Shown here: positions 1 to 9,636 of the stretch, one piece after another | How positions within the stretch are numbered: position 1 is the first letter of the stretch | Layout: each line of letters starts with the position of its first letter | Notes under the pieces: model-generated | Seen by the model: the letters and a program-made list of their open reading frames with translations, nothing else | Databases searched by the model: none | What the model was told of the DNA's origin: nothing | Made by a program: the position numbers and the translations under genes | Assembly: GCA_003254905.1 (NCBI GenBank) | Contig: QANU01104094.1 | Coordinates: forward strand, 358,408 to 422,407 | DNA from: Nissolia schottii | Lineage: Eukaryota > Streptophyta > Magnoliopsida > Fabales > Fabaceae | Direction of reading: 5' to 3' | DNA: 64,000 nucleotides

Positions 1-5
1 TGCAG

Positions 6-71
6 GTCTTGTTAGCACGAGGATTGCAACTTGAGAGAACGGGCAAAGTTGTCAACATCCAATATTTGGAG
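6..71 (+). other. Possible internal exon at the window edge (unrecognised)
   Basis: A 66-nt stretch, open in one frame (22 codons), follows TGCAG at the very start of the window and is followed by GAG|GTATCC, so it looks like a phase-0 exon. The encoded peptide includes LQLERTGKVVNIQYLE, which I do not recognise. No continuation is seen in the next 2 kb, which is repeat DNA. It could belong to the plus-strand gene whose apparent last exon lies at 5219-5274, but nothing joins them directly. Chance is a real alternative at this length. Confidence 0.22.
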
Positions 72-299
72 GTATCCTCTCACTATACAGTTGGTTGTCC
101 TCTTGTTCTATTGTCATGTTAAATCGAACAGCAAAGTTTGCATTTTGTTATTAGCATATATACTGACTTACTTCTTAGTAATTCTGGTTTTCAATAATCA
201 CCCTAGTCTTGACTCTTATCTTATTGACTTATTGACATGCACAAGAACCTTGTTATTTTTAGTGCGCAATCAAATAAAATTTATAATGACTAAGTAACT

Positions 300-1754
300 C
301 CAAAAACGTAGTAAAGAGGGCTAACTTAGGTTGTCTCTCTCGAGGGAGTACAACTAAATTAATTCTATTTTATTCAATTAGATATAAAAACATGGGGTTT
401 TGAAGGTTGTCACAATAAGAATAGAAGCAATAAACAAAAAGCAAAAGTTGCTTGCACAAGTATTTGACTGTGGATTTCTGGATTGTTATCACAGGCCACT
501 CACATCAATTCACATGTAGTCGTTGGTTTATTAACTAGACGAATGCCTAATTAATCGCAATTAATCCTAGTCGAGTCACAATCGCACTTCTCTTAGGGAT
601 TTGACTAACCTATAACTTAGTAAACCACAATCACAGCCCTATGAATATAGATTAATTTAAAAGTTAATTGCACCAACTTAACCCTAATCCGCAGTAACTC
701 ATTCCCCTTTAGGTTCAATTATTCAATCGGTTTAATTTTTCTCAAATTGATACCCTAAGCTAGCATGAAACATGCAATGTTGTAACATGCAAACATACTT
801 TTATCCTAATCATGCACGGCATATACACCATCTTACCACACATAAATTAAGCACGCGAATTAGATGCGCAATCAATTAGATGACAAAAGGAGTCTAAACG
901 AGAGGTGTGAAAAGTGAGGAATAGAAACTAAATATGAATTGCATAAATAAATAAATTAAAACCTCAAACAATCCTTGATCCTTAGTGTTAGCCTTGCACA
1001 AGCTTCTTCCATTGATGGAGGTTGCAAGCAACGAGAAGGGAGAGAGAGAAAAACTAGTTGTGATCCTAAGAATTGAAAACCTAAAGCTAAAAGTGTTAAA
1101 CGAGTGCTGACTATGTGTAGAACATGTGTTGAATGCCTCTAAATTGTTCTTTTATAGCTGAAAACATGAGTCTGGGCGATCATAGATGCGAGTCTGGGCA
1201 GTCATAGGTCGTCCCTCGACCGTTGAAGCGCTGTGGTGGTGTGGGTGAGTTTGAATTTGACAATTTTGCCTCCTGGACATCGTTGTAGCGGTCTTCCAAA
1301 CCAAATTTGTCTTTGATGTCTTCATGGAAGTTGTAGATCTTTTAAATCTACATGAAATAGACTCAACTTTGTCTCGTTTGGACTTTGGATGAAGAAGTTA
1401 TACCCTAATCTTTATGATAGCTCCAATCTAAAATTTCAGCATCACTATTTTGATTTCCTGGCTAAAAATGACCAAGTAAACATTTGATTCAGCTTTTAAG
1501 CTCTGCATGAGAGTTGTAGTGCTTTCTCTTAGCTTTCCTACAATATAAGACTTGAAAGAATTGAGTGTCTATAACTCGCATTATGACCCAAATACAAAAA
1601 ACAACATAATAGGAAAAATTAAGCAACAATTCTGACAATTCTCATAATAGGCAAAAATTTGCAAAACCAATGCAAATTCACAACTTTAAGCATAAAAGCC
1701 ATGCATAATATCTAATTATAGGAGAAGAAATAGGTGCATAAATGCAACCTATCA
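300..1754 (-). repeat. Old LTR-like retrotransposon fragment
   Basis: Read on the minus strand the block opens with TGATAGGTTGCATTTATG at 1754, which resembles the start of long LTRs in legume Ty3/gypsy elements. It has a TATA-like TTTTATAG near 1150 and a cluster of short GC-rich words just upstream of that (about 1165-1240). The rest is AT-rich, non-coding sequence typical of U3/R/U5. No partner LTR, primer-binding site or target duplication was found, so it is probably a solo or truncated LTR. The boundary near 300 is a guess. Confidence 0.33.
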
Positions 1755-3032
1755 ATTATGCATCTGTGTTTGACTTTGAAAGATGTTAAAGATTCATGAG
1801 TTTAAGGAATAAGGAAAAGAGAAAGACCATATACAATTAACATAACATTGAATATATTATTGATAGAGAATATACCTTTTTTTGTACTAATGGTTACGCA
1901 TATTCGAGTGCCATGTCACGACCCAATGCTATGTGGCCCAACTTTATGTTTCTACTTATGATTAGGAGTTAGGGTTAGGGTTGGTATTGTAATTTTACTA
2001 GGAATAATTAGGTTAAGAGAGAGCTATTTAAGTTTCGGCCAATGCATTAGGGATTAGGCATTCAGAGAATAGACTAGAATTGAGTAAACCATCAAATTCG
2101 TTCCAAGATTGGCAACGTCCATCAAGTTCGTTCTCAAGTTATGAAAAGTATCGAAATCGTCCCTAATGTTGCCAAAAGTCAATCAAATTAGTTCCTCTAA
2201 GAGGATGTGCATACATTTGCGATTACACTCCATATGAGAAATGATGGGATGTCATGAAGGATATGGTCAAGTGTTTTCGTCTTTGAGTATGATTTTGATC
2301 AACATGTGTGGTGGTTAGAGGACAAGAAACAGGTTGAAGTGTTGAAGCTTGAGACTGAGAAGGTCACAGGGAAAGAGCACAGGCTCTTGGGATTGGAGGA
2401 AACGGTGCTGCTAGAGCTGCCACAACCGGTGATTGCTGTAACAACTGTGATAGAGCAACCAAAATCACCGGAACCCGCTTCCTTTGGTTGAAACAGAGAG
2501 GTCATGATGCACGATGGAGTCAGCTCAACTCAGGAAGAAGCAAGGATGGAACTCGCTACAACCATGGAATCTTGATTAGATTTTAGTAGTGATTTTCAGA
2601 CTATTTTTCTTATTTACATTATTTTCTATGTATGCATGTATGTTTGAATATAACTTTGTAGTTTAGGTAGGATCTTACCATCCGAGTTACAATACCACGG
2701 TTAAGTATTTACTGTCCCCCTAGGATCTCGATTTTTCCAATCATGACTGCTTTGTTTATGTTGACAGTAGAAATCATTTTATTTGCGTTTAAGATCCATG
2801 CATGTCTTATATATCCATTTGCTTTATGTATCCCACAATGTGATTAAGTTTGTTTATACATCTTCCACTTTATTACCGAGGCCTGCTTGTCATCTGGTTG
2901 TTGAAATAGGTAAAAGTGTGTAGAAAGGGCATTTTCCACCTAGCAAATTATTTCGGTAATACGGTTAATAAAACACATTAGAGCATAGATTTAATTTTGT
3001 TTTACAACTACTTCGTTATTGTACAAGGATAC
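1755..3032. other. Repeat-like spacer or intron, no clear gene
   Basis: This stretch is mostly unassigned. A TGTCACGACCC word near 1915 looks like the start of another degenerate LTR. A 61-codon open frame at 2306-2491 is charged and low in complexity and may be decayed gag. At 2881-2909 a 29-nt stretch, preceded by a pyrimidine-rich tract ending in GAG and followed by GTAAAAG, is phase-compatible with three downstream exon candidates ending at 5274. That match is weak evidence for an intron-rich plus-strand gene here. Confidence 0.3.
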
Positions 3033-3352
3033 TGTTAGGTCGTTTTTGGGACCCAACAGCCAAGAACAAATAATAAGGATTTGATAAGTAAAAAGGATAT
3101 TATTGAATAAAATCAAGAGGCTGGTTCCTTTTCAAGGTCTGGTTCTCTTAACAACTCAATAATAAATCTACACCCTAACCTAAAGAGGATACTCCTATTT
3201 ATAATAGTTTTTATTCCTAAGATAATAACTAGATAAATGCTAATAATTAAAGATAAACTAATAAAGATAAAATAGATAAACTAACTAGTTGTTTTCTTAT
3301 CCTTCCTAGTATAAACTTTCCATATTAAAGGGGCTTTTCTCTGATCCTAACA
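3033..3352 (-). repeat. LTR (3' in element orientation)
   Basis: 320-bp terminal repeat starting TGTTAGG and ending CCTAACA, matching 4455-4813 nearly base for base. It lacks a short duplicated AT-rich block (around 4703-4745) and a few bases near 4640 present in the other copy, which accounts for most of the length difference. Confidence 0.9.
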
Positions 3353-3441
3353 ATACTCCCCTCCAAAGCCTGAACCTTGTCCTCAAGGTTGAATTTGGGA
3401 AACTGCTCCTGAATCACAATTAAATCCTCCCAACTTCTTGC

Positions 3442-3750
3442 CTAGCTGCAGGTGCCCATCAGTGAACTATATGACATCATTCCAATACGTACTCCTGCTT
3501 TACGGGCTTCTTTAAGGACATCAAACGCAGCATCCCACTTTTTAGCAATGGGCTGCATTTCAGCTGCCATATCTGCTAAAACATCAAAAGCATGATCCAC
3601 TGCTCCTGACTGGGCACATGCAGCTATAAGTGCATTGAATACAACATGATCTGGCTTCACATTCTTGGCCCTCATTATCCCATAAGCACCAAATGCTTTA
3701 GCTACTTGCCCAGCTCTAGTACAACCATCAATAAGTGCCCCATGGGTAAG
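3442..3750 (-). pseudogene. MRL1: Captured fragment of PPR protein MRL1 inside the retrotransposon
   Basis: The reading frame contains two joined stretches of pentatricopeptide repeat protein. The first runs from about THGALIDGCTRAGQVAKAF through VVFNALIAACAQSGAVDHAF. The second runs from about DAAFDVLKEARKAGVRIG to SYSSLMGTCS. These match, as I remember it, the chloroplast protein MRL1, which stabilises rbcL mRNA. In that protein the two stretches are separated by roughly two further repeats, so about 75 residues are missing at the AEMQPI/AKKWDAAF join. No intron is visible. The fragment is in the same sense as the element and sits between gag-like and pol-end remnants; a stop (TAG) follows MGTCS at the junction with retroelement sequence. 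It cannot encode a working PPR protein. It might be expressed as part of the element transcript. Confidence 0.82.
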
Positions 3751-3802
3751 AACATTGTTACTATTATGGTTCAAATAGTTTTCTTCCCTATCCCTGAGAG
3801 AA

Positions 3803-4143
3803 CTACTGCCTTTCCTCAAGTTTTTTACTTTCATGTAGGGGAGGGTAGCCACCTCTATGCCTGGAAATTGGTCCCGTTCCTTCAGCATACTCTGCATTTT
3901 GTAAATAAACATCTGTGGATAATTGAGATCCTTCAAGTGTGGTATTTTCCATTGCTGAGGGCATTCCTTTTCTATTATTAGTAGAAGCATGAGGAGATAA
4001 TGACTTTAAACTACTAAGTGGTGACGTGGGACGTTCGAGCCCCTCCATCCGTTGCAAGACTTCGGTGAGCAAACGTTTGACCCCTGTCATCTCGCCCTTT
4101 GAGGTCTGTCATCTTGGCTTCAATCGAGACCTTCCAAGTGTCC
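3803..4143 (-). pseudogene. gag-like N-terminal remnant of the LTR element
   Basis: The open reading starts MDTWKVSIEAKMTDLKG at 4143. After a 1-nt shift it continues as EMTGVKRLLTEVLQRMEGLERPTSP in the neighbouring frame down to 3803. The style, a short amphipathic segment followed by a polar Ser/Pro-rich stretch, is that of Ty3/gypsy gag N-termini. A second frame change separates it from the MRL1 fragment, so no single protein spans the interior now. Confidence 0.5.
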
Positions 4144-4454
4144 ATTGGAGGGCAATCAGAGAAGAAAACAGAAGCGGGAGATGAAAGGACGCGTACTGGA
4201 CGTCCACCAGAGAAGGAGAAAAATGTGCGGACTAGACTGCACCGAGGGTGGCAGCGGCGCGGTGGGAGACAGCGCGGTGGCGGTGCGGTGGGCGGTGGCG
4301 TGACGGAAGAAAGCGAACAGAATGCAACCAGCGAAGGAAAAAAAACACGAACACAAACAGAGAAGGAAATCGCGAACTGGATTGCACGGCGGTGGGCGGT
4401 GGCACGTGAGTCGACAGCGACGCGGTGGGCAGTGGCGCGATGGACGGACCAATT

Positions 4455-4813
4455 TGTTAGGTCGTTTTTGGGACCCAACAGCCAAGAACAAATAATAAGG
4501 ATTTGATAAGTAAAAAGGATATTATTGAATAAAATCAACAGGCTAGTTCCTCTTCAAGGGCTGGTTTCCTTAACAACTCAATAATAAATCTACACCCTAA
4601 CCTAAAGAAGATAATCCTATTTATAATAGTTTTTATTCCTTATTTTACTCCTAAGATAATAACTAGATAAATGTTAATAATTAAAGATAAACTAATAAAG
4701 ATAAAATAGATAAACTAACTAATAAAGATAAAATAGATAAACTAACTAGTTGTTTTTTTATCCTTCCTAGTATAAACTTTCCATATTAAGGGGGCTTTTC
4801 TCTGATCCTAACA
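4455..4813 (-). repeat. LTR (5' in element orientation)
   Basis: 359-bp terminal repeat, partner of 3033-3352. Read on the minus strand it is followed by TTGGTCCGTCCATCG, the place where a primer-binding site should be. I could not assign that word to a tRNA. An internal duplication of the TAATAAAGATAAAATAGAT block makes this copy longer. Confidence 0.9.
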
Positions 4814-5218
4814 GATACTTTGCCTACGTCAGTAACAATCATGCTCTGTCATAAACAGTCGTGAGCAATTAGTGGGGTGTTTATTTGGGGGCAAGATTTT
4901 AAGCAACTTAAACCTTGGTATTGCCTCCTTCATGGTTGAGTTGAAGGTTCTAGTATGCTGGTGTTGCGGTCATTTCAATATTTTGTGTCTTCCTTTCCTC
5001 TGATTATTATTATCTTACAAGATATGATTCCGTTGCCTTAACATTCTCAATACTTCAGATGTTCTCATTCGTTTTTTGCCAGGTGTCTTGGGTCTAATCA
5101 GTAGATGTATCACTAAGAAATTGACTATTACTACGTTTGTGGAATTTTTTTTTTCTTTGATACTTGAATTTGAATTCCTGTCATGGGGACTGATGCAACA
5201 GACCTTTCCGTGTTTCAG

Positions 5219-5274
5219 GCAGCGTTAACCCAATTTTGGAGCCTGGCTTTGACGAGAGTGACTCCATCTTTTGA
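5219..5274 (+). CDS. Probable terminal exon of an unrecognised plus-strand gene (partial)
   Basis: After the acceptor TGTTTCAG the sequence is open to TGA and encodes the acidic tail SVNPILEPGFDESDSIF. A canonical AATAAA lies at 5349-5354, about 75 bp past the stop. Walking back, 5059-5082 (after CTTCAG, before GTGTC) and 4814-4831 (before GTAACA) are open in compatible phases and would add GYFAYV and NVLIRFLPG. Those two would be 18-24-nt microexons, which is unusual, so only the last exon is called here. I do not recognise the protein. Upstream exons would lie among the repeats or outside the window. Confidence 0.42.
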
Positions 5275-5348
5275 TCACTTCGTTGGGGTTTTACTTATTG
5301 TTTTCTCTGTATGTTGCACCCTGTATGTTGGACCTGACAAGGAGATGG

Positions 5349-5354
5349 AATAAA
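5349..5354 (+). promoter_or_regulatory. Possible polyadenylation signal AATAAA
   Basis: A canonical AATAAA sits 75 bp after the TGA that closes the exon at 5219-5274, a normal spacing for a plant 3' UTR. It supports a transcript ending here. Confidence 0.4.
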
Positions 5355-7348
5355 GAAACATTTGACTGACATGTCTTAGGTTTGCTGCTAACTTGCTGTT
5401 ATCGTTAGTTGTATATTCAACTTGTTTATAAAAAAGACAGCGTTTTACCGGGGTTATTTAAAACACCAAAGAGGCAAGAAATGAAGCCAATCAAGATCAA
5501 GCACTAAATATGAAGAGGACAATTGCTGAAATTCCTTTCTTTATGGAGTGATTCTCATCTTGAATTATGAATGGTGTTTTCTCTCTAGTTTTATCTAATT
5601 TCTCTTCAACTTGTCTCTAAAATATAAGACTACATTACAAATGAATCAACTTGATTTTTGTAACAGTCCCGTCCTCTATTTATCCTATAAGGGTAAAATT
5701 GTCTTCTTACATTCATGTTACTATTTTGTAAACAAATACTGACGTGACGTAATTTAATTGGTTATTATATTGAGCTGGTTGACCAGCTCTTCCTTCTCAG
5801 CAGCTCTTCATGTGTTGGGTGTCTTTGCTCTTAGGTGGATGTTAGTTGAGCGTCTTCGCCTTTCTTAGAAGGTGGATGTTACCTGAGCATCTTCATCCTT
5901 CTTATAAGGTACATCTTAGCTGTGAGCATTTCCCCTTCCCGAATAGAGGATGTTAGCTAAGCGCCTTGACCCCTACTCACAAGGTGGATATTAGTTGAGT
6001 GCCTCGACTTCCTGAGAATGGTGAATGTTAGTTGGGTACCTTGACCGTTAGCCTCTTTCCTTCTCTCGTTTTGCATTGGTTTCTCTTATTGCTCTTTGTT
6101 TCTAACCACTGCACTAAAAATGTATGAAATACACAAATTAACAAATGCAAGTCCTAATAAAATTAAAAAAAAATATTAAAATGCAAAATTAAAAATTAAA
6201 GAGTTAAATGTTAAAAAGTTTAAACTCGATGGGTTGTCTCTTATCTAACACTTTGATTTACATCCCCTAATTGGACGCTCTAGCTTCTAGTTCAGTTCAT
6301 GGTGGGTCAAAAGGCTCATTCCTACCACTCTTGGTCTCGTGAGAGTAATGAACCACTTGTGGCACAGGCCACAAAAGTCCTATGCCTTACACTACTCCTT
6401 TAGAAGTTAGAGTTAGGTTTGGCCATTTCTTCAGGGTAATCTTGTTTCTCTCTTCTCTTCCTTTGGTCTTTTTACTTCTTTTTTGCAAGGTGTGAAAAAT
6501 CTTCTTGTATCCATCGAGTTAAGCTAGATAATCCATTTTGTCAATCTATGAGTTTTTCCTCTTTAATGAACTCGTCCAGATAGTCGGGTGAATTCTCTGG
6601 TGAAAAGGGATGTGGACATGGGGCAGCTACCCATGCTGGTGGAGGTGAACCTTTATATTGTTCATGCGGAGGAGAGATTGTCGTCATGCACGAGCATTGT
6701 GGAGGAGTGTAGTGTGGACTAGAAACTTTATAGGAGGGTTAAACATACATCAAAATTTCGTTTGATTTTAATGTTGTGTCAAATTAGAACTGACAACGGC
6801 CACAACAACCATGATTAAATGATTTTTTAACAAACCGCGAGAATAAAGGAACTAAAAAAAAGTTGGTTTCTTACCTACCCCAAGGGATAAATATTTATGC
6901 TACTTAATTTATTCATTTTTAATAATTTTTACAATTAAAATCATTGAATTTTGTTATTATTTCATTTTCTATACCATCGTAATAAATTTTCATTAGTCCA
7001 ATCATGAAAAGAGCCAACTTATAAGAGGCTTAGAGATTTGTGGATCATTTGAGCTTACGATGTATTGTATTAAAAAGTATTAATTTATCATATTAAATCA
7101 TATACTCCAATAAATAGATCATATTAAATCATGAAATGATAACAAAATTCAATAAATTTAGTTGTAAAAATTATTTAAAAAAATGATAAATTAAGCCTCA
7201 TAAAATAGGTGAAAAACCACCACTAAAAAAAATGGAGTTTGAGTATGAAAACTAAAAAGCCTTTTCCCTTTCTATTTTCCTTGGCACTATATGAAAACTA
7301 ACATATGCGCTTGCTAGCAGCTACGCAATGTTTCCACAGAACCTTGTG
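5355..7348. other. Intergenic region between convergent gene ends
   Basis: AT-rich spacer between the candidate plus-strand terminal exon and the minus-strand GOT1 copy. Apart from the tandem repeat at 5831-6050 I see no coding signal. The stretch 6230-6720 is less AT-rich and has retroelement flavour, but no terminal structure was found. Confidence 0.5.
5831..6050 (+). repeat. Degenerate tandem repeat, about 37-38 bp period
   Basis: About six diverged units are built around the words GGTGGATGTTAGTTGAGCG and CTTCGCCTTTCTT, starting near 5831, 5869, 5906, 5945, 5981 and 6016. Spacing stays near 37 bp while the units differ by substitutions. No coding frame is kept. It may be a minisatellite within an old LTR. 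Confidence 0.6.
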
Positions 7349-8345
7349 TTAGATAGGCACTCGTCTGCCTCTATAACGGTCGAAGAACTGCAAGTTGACA
7401 GAAAATGTTTTGTTAATTTCAGCATATTATGTAAATAAATGTATATAGTACCAACAGCTAGTAAAGTGCTAAACAACTTTTACATCATATTGTTCAAAAA
7501 TAAACAGACAAATAGATAGATAATAGATAGATAGAACCAATTACAACGTAACTCGAACAATCTCTAGACAGATAACTGAACCAAGTATTCTTTAAGACAT
7601 GTATGACGAAAACAAAGATGCCCGCCCCAATCAATCACAAATGCTATAGATTTCATTAAGACTGAATGAATAAATAGATACAGAAGGCTACTTCCGTTAC
7701 TTAAGATGGCAGGTTAAGAAAATTAAGCAATACTGCTTACAGATCGAATATATGGTTGTTGAAACAATGATCCAAGAACAGGAATCTTCGGCAAGAAAAC
7801 AGCCAGTGTAGGCCAGAAACCGCTGCACAATATAATTTGATCATTAGCTTAAAATATAATGCACACTTAATAAAACAAGGATTCCTTAAGTTTCAACTGA
7901 ACCTGAAGAATACAATGAACCCATAAGCCTCCACAATCATGCCCAAAATAGGCCATCCCATTACAAGAATAAAAAATCCAATGCCAAATGAAACCGTCCC
8001 CTACACAATAAGCAAAATATAAGTAAAACTTTATCAAGAACACATGGTCATGAAGAACTAGTTTACCCTGAAATTACTACGCTTCACGAAGAACTGCATA
8101 GTGGATTTCAGTCCAATGGTAAGGGATACTCCAGAAACAACGAGGATCTAATTTGACTTCAAAAAAAGCAGATAATAAAAAGCAAAATAAAACAAGAAGC
8201 AAAACATCACAAACTTATGCAAAAAACTTGTCTTAGCATGAAACATACATTTCCCATTGCTAAGATAAGAATCCCTTGTCGAAAAAGGAGATAATTCCAA
8301 GGAATGAAAAAAATATACCAAAGCCAGTAAGTCCCAGTCCAATCT
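7349..8345 (-). pseudogene. GOT1: GOT1-type Golgi/vesicle transport protein, frameshifted copy
   Basis: Five exons are readable on the minus strand: 8249-8345, 8067-8147, 7903-8000, 7741-7822 and 7349-7387. All introns are GT-AG. Joined, they give most of a GOT1 protein, a four-helix membrane protein of about 140 residues that acts in ER-Golgi traffic. Recognisable pieces are IGLGLTGFGIFFSFLG, VVSGVSLTIGLKSTMQFF, GWPILGMIVEAYGF, GFWPTLAVF and DRYRGRRVP. In the first exon seen, TCTTA is tandemly duplicated after FFDKGF, which shifts the frame and gives an immediate TAG. The short starting exon (normally about ten residues) was not found in the next 400 bp upstream, where gag-like retroelement sequence begins. 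Every other splice junction keeps phase, so loss of function looks recent. An assembly or base-calling error at the duplication is the main alternative. Confidence 0.78.
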
Positions 8346-8674
8346 CTGTTTCATGTATCAATTGTAAAAATTAAATGTGATAAAAATAATCGAATTGCAA
8401 ATAAAGTTACAAATAGAACAGAAAGTAGATGCCAACTATTTAATGGATAAATAACCAAATATTATATCCATCTGCTAGACAAGATAACAGAACAAAGACA
8501 AAAATAAACTACTATATGTTTCAAAAATTGATTCATCTCAAGAGAGTTTCTGGCTTCAAGAAACTGGAGAAAAGTCTATGGCATTTACTGTTACCTCTAA
8601 ACAAAAAATTCCAAGAAAATATTTTTCCCTAATCTTTAAATCATGATTGTAAATATTATTTAATACCATAATAA
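8346..8674. other. AT-rich stretch upstream of GOT1 copy
   Basis: This is where the missing GOT1 first exon would be expected. No start codon followed by a GOT1-like N-terminus and donor could be identified. The sequence is AT-rich and otherwise featureless. Confidence 0.4.
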
Positions 8675-9404
8675 GGCCGGAGTCTTGGCCTTATTCCCAG
8701 TTAGGGGAACTCCAATACCCTCGGTCAAGCTTGTCTCAACACGAAGCATAGTATCCACAATGTCTACATAAGTCATGGTGTTTAGGTGCACTAATAAACC
8801 AATGCGACACTTAGTGAGTAACCCCCTTGACGAAACAATTGACCTTTGCTACTTGCATCGGAATGAGACTAGAGGTTGCTTGCGAAAAGTGGGTGAATCA
8901 CTCGTCGTACTTTGTAAATATCATGATGGGCATCATTTTCAGCTGAAGGAACTTGTCAACTATCTTATCAATCCTACTCGAGGGAAGGAAACGATCTAGA
9001 ACTGCTATGGAGAACTCTTCTCAAGTAGGTGGTGGTCCATCCTTTCTATCATCTTTGAACTCCTTGTACCAAAGGTCAACCTGGCCTCCCACCTGGAAGC
9101 CTACCAACTTTGTTGCTTTCTCCAACTAAACATGGGGAATTGCGATCATCTTCTCCATCTCGCTAAGGAAATCCAATGGGTTCTCCTCCTTGAGCCTTCC
9201 TAAGAACTTGGGTGGTCCTAAACTCCTAAAGTGATTGATATTGGTTGCTTCTTGGTTGGTTTGTTGTATTTCCATCGTAAGCTGGGTGGTGAGCGTCTCT
9301 ACCAATGTGGTCTTTATTTGCACCATGGTCACTACATGGCTACGAGTGATTGAGGTAGTACTACAATGGTTGCGTGGGATACGACATGAAAATGGAAAAA
9401 CCAT
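8675..9404 (-). pseudogene. Decayed Ty3/gypsy-type gag gene
   Basis: Reading down the minus strand from 9404, one largely continuous gag-like product is visible despite several in-frame stops. It includes FRSLGPPKFLGRLKEENP, then LDFLSEMEKMI, then GFQVGGQVDLWYKEFKDDR, then LDRFLPSS and further sequence to about 8675. The order matches the retrotransposon gag domain of plant gypsy elements. A primer-binding-site match and LTR edge at 9621-9637 lie just upstream in the same orientation, so this is the start of an element interior. Stops after IPHV, after DGPPPT and later show it is dead. Confidence 0.7.
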
Positions 9405-9620
9405 GATTCTCCTAAGGAAAGAATAGGAAAATCACATGAGAGCATGGATGAAGACGATGACATTGCTACTTGATCCCAAACTTGACTGACTAATCCTAGA
9501 CTTAACTGATTTCCTATAGGCCTTGGGTAACATCAAATCTGTACAAATAGTGGTCATTCTATTTACACAATCATGATCCTACTTAAGGAACTTCTCCAGT
9601 GACTCATAAGAAAAACTACG

Positions 9621-9632
9621 GCTCTAATACCA
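9621..9632 (-). promoter_or_regulatory. Primer-binding site (initiator tRNA-Met type)
   Basis: The minus strand reads TGGTATTAGAGC, one base from TGGTATCAGAGC, the usual match to the 3' end of initiator tRNA-Met. It lies four bases inside the LTR edge at 9637 (minus strand ends TTTTCA) and upstream of the gag remnant, which fixes the direction of that element. Confidence 0.65.
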
Positions 9633-9636
9633 ACTA

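Larger units (their letters stand above)
3033..4813 (-). mobile_element. Complete non-autonomous LTR retrotransposon with captured PPR gene segment
   Basis: Two direct repeats, 3033-3352 and 4455-4813, both start TGTTAGG and end CCTAACA. The element is flanked by the perfect 5-bp target duplication GATAC (3028-3032 and 4814-4818). On the minus strand a purine tract (GGAGGGGAGTAT) lies directly before the 3' LTR at 3353, which sets the orientation. In that direction the 1.1-kb interior holds a GC-rich leader (about 4200-4454), a gag-like N-terminus starting MDTWKVSIEAKMTDL at 4143, a fragment of the plant gene MRL1, and the last codons of a Ty3/gypsy-type polyprotein (contains FPKFNLEDKV). Protease, reverse transcriptase and integrase core are absent, so movement would need another element's enzymes. 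The intact duplication and similar LTRs suggest a fairly recent insertion. Confidence 0.9.

Noticed and set aside
4099-4506. 135-codon Arg-rich plus-strand frame
   Set aside because: It overlaps the GC-rich leader of the LTR element on the opposite strand and runs into its LTR; a composition artefact.
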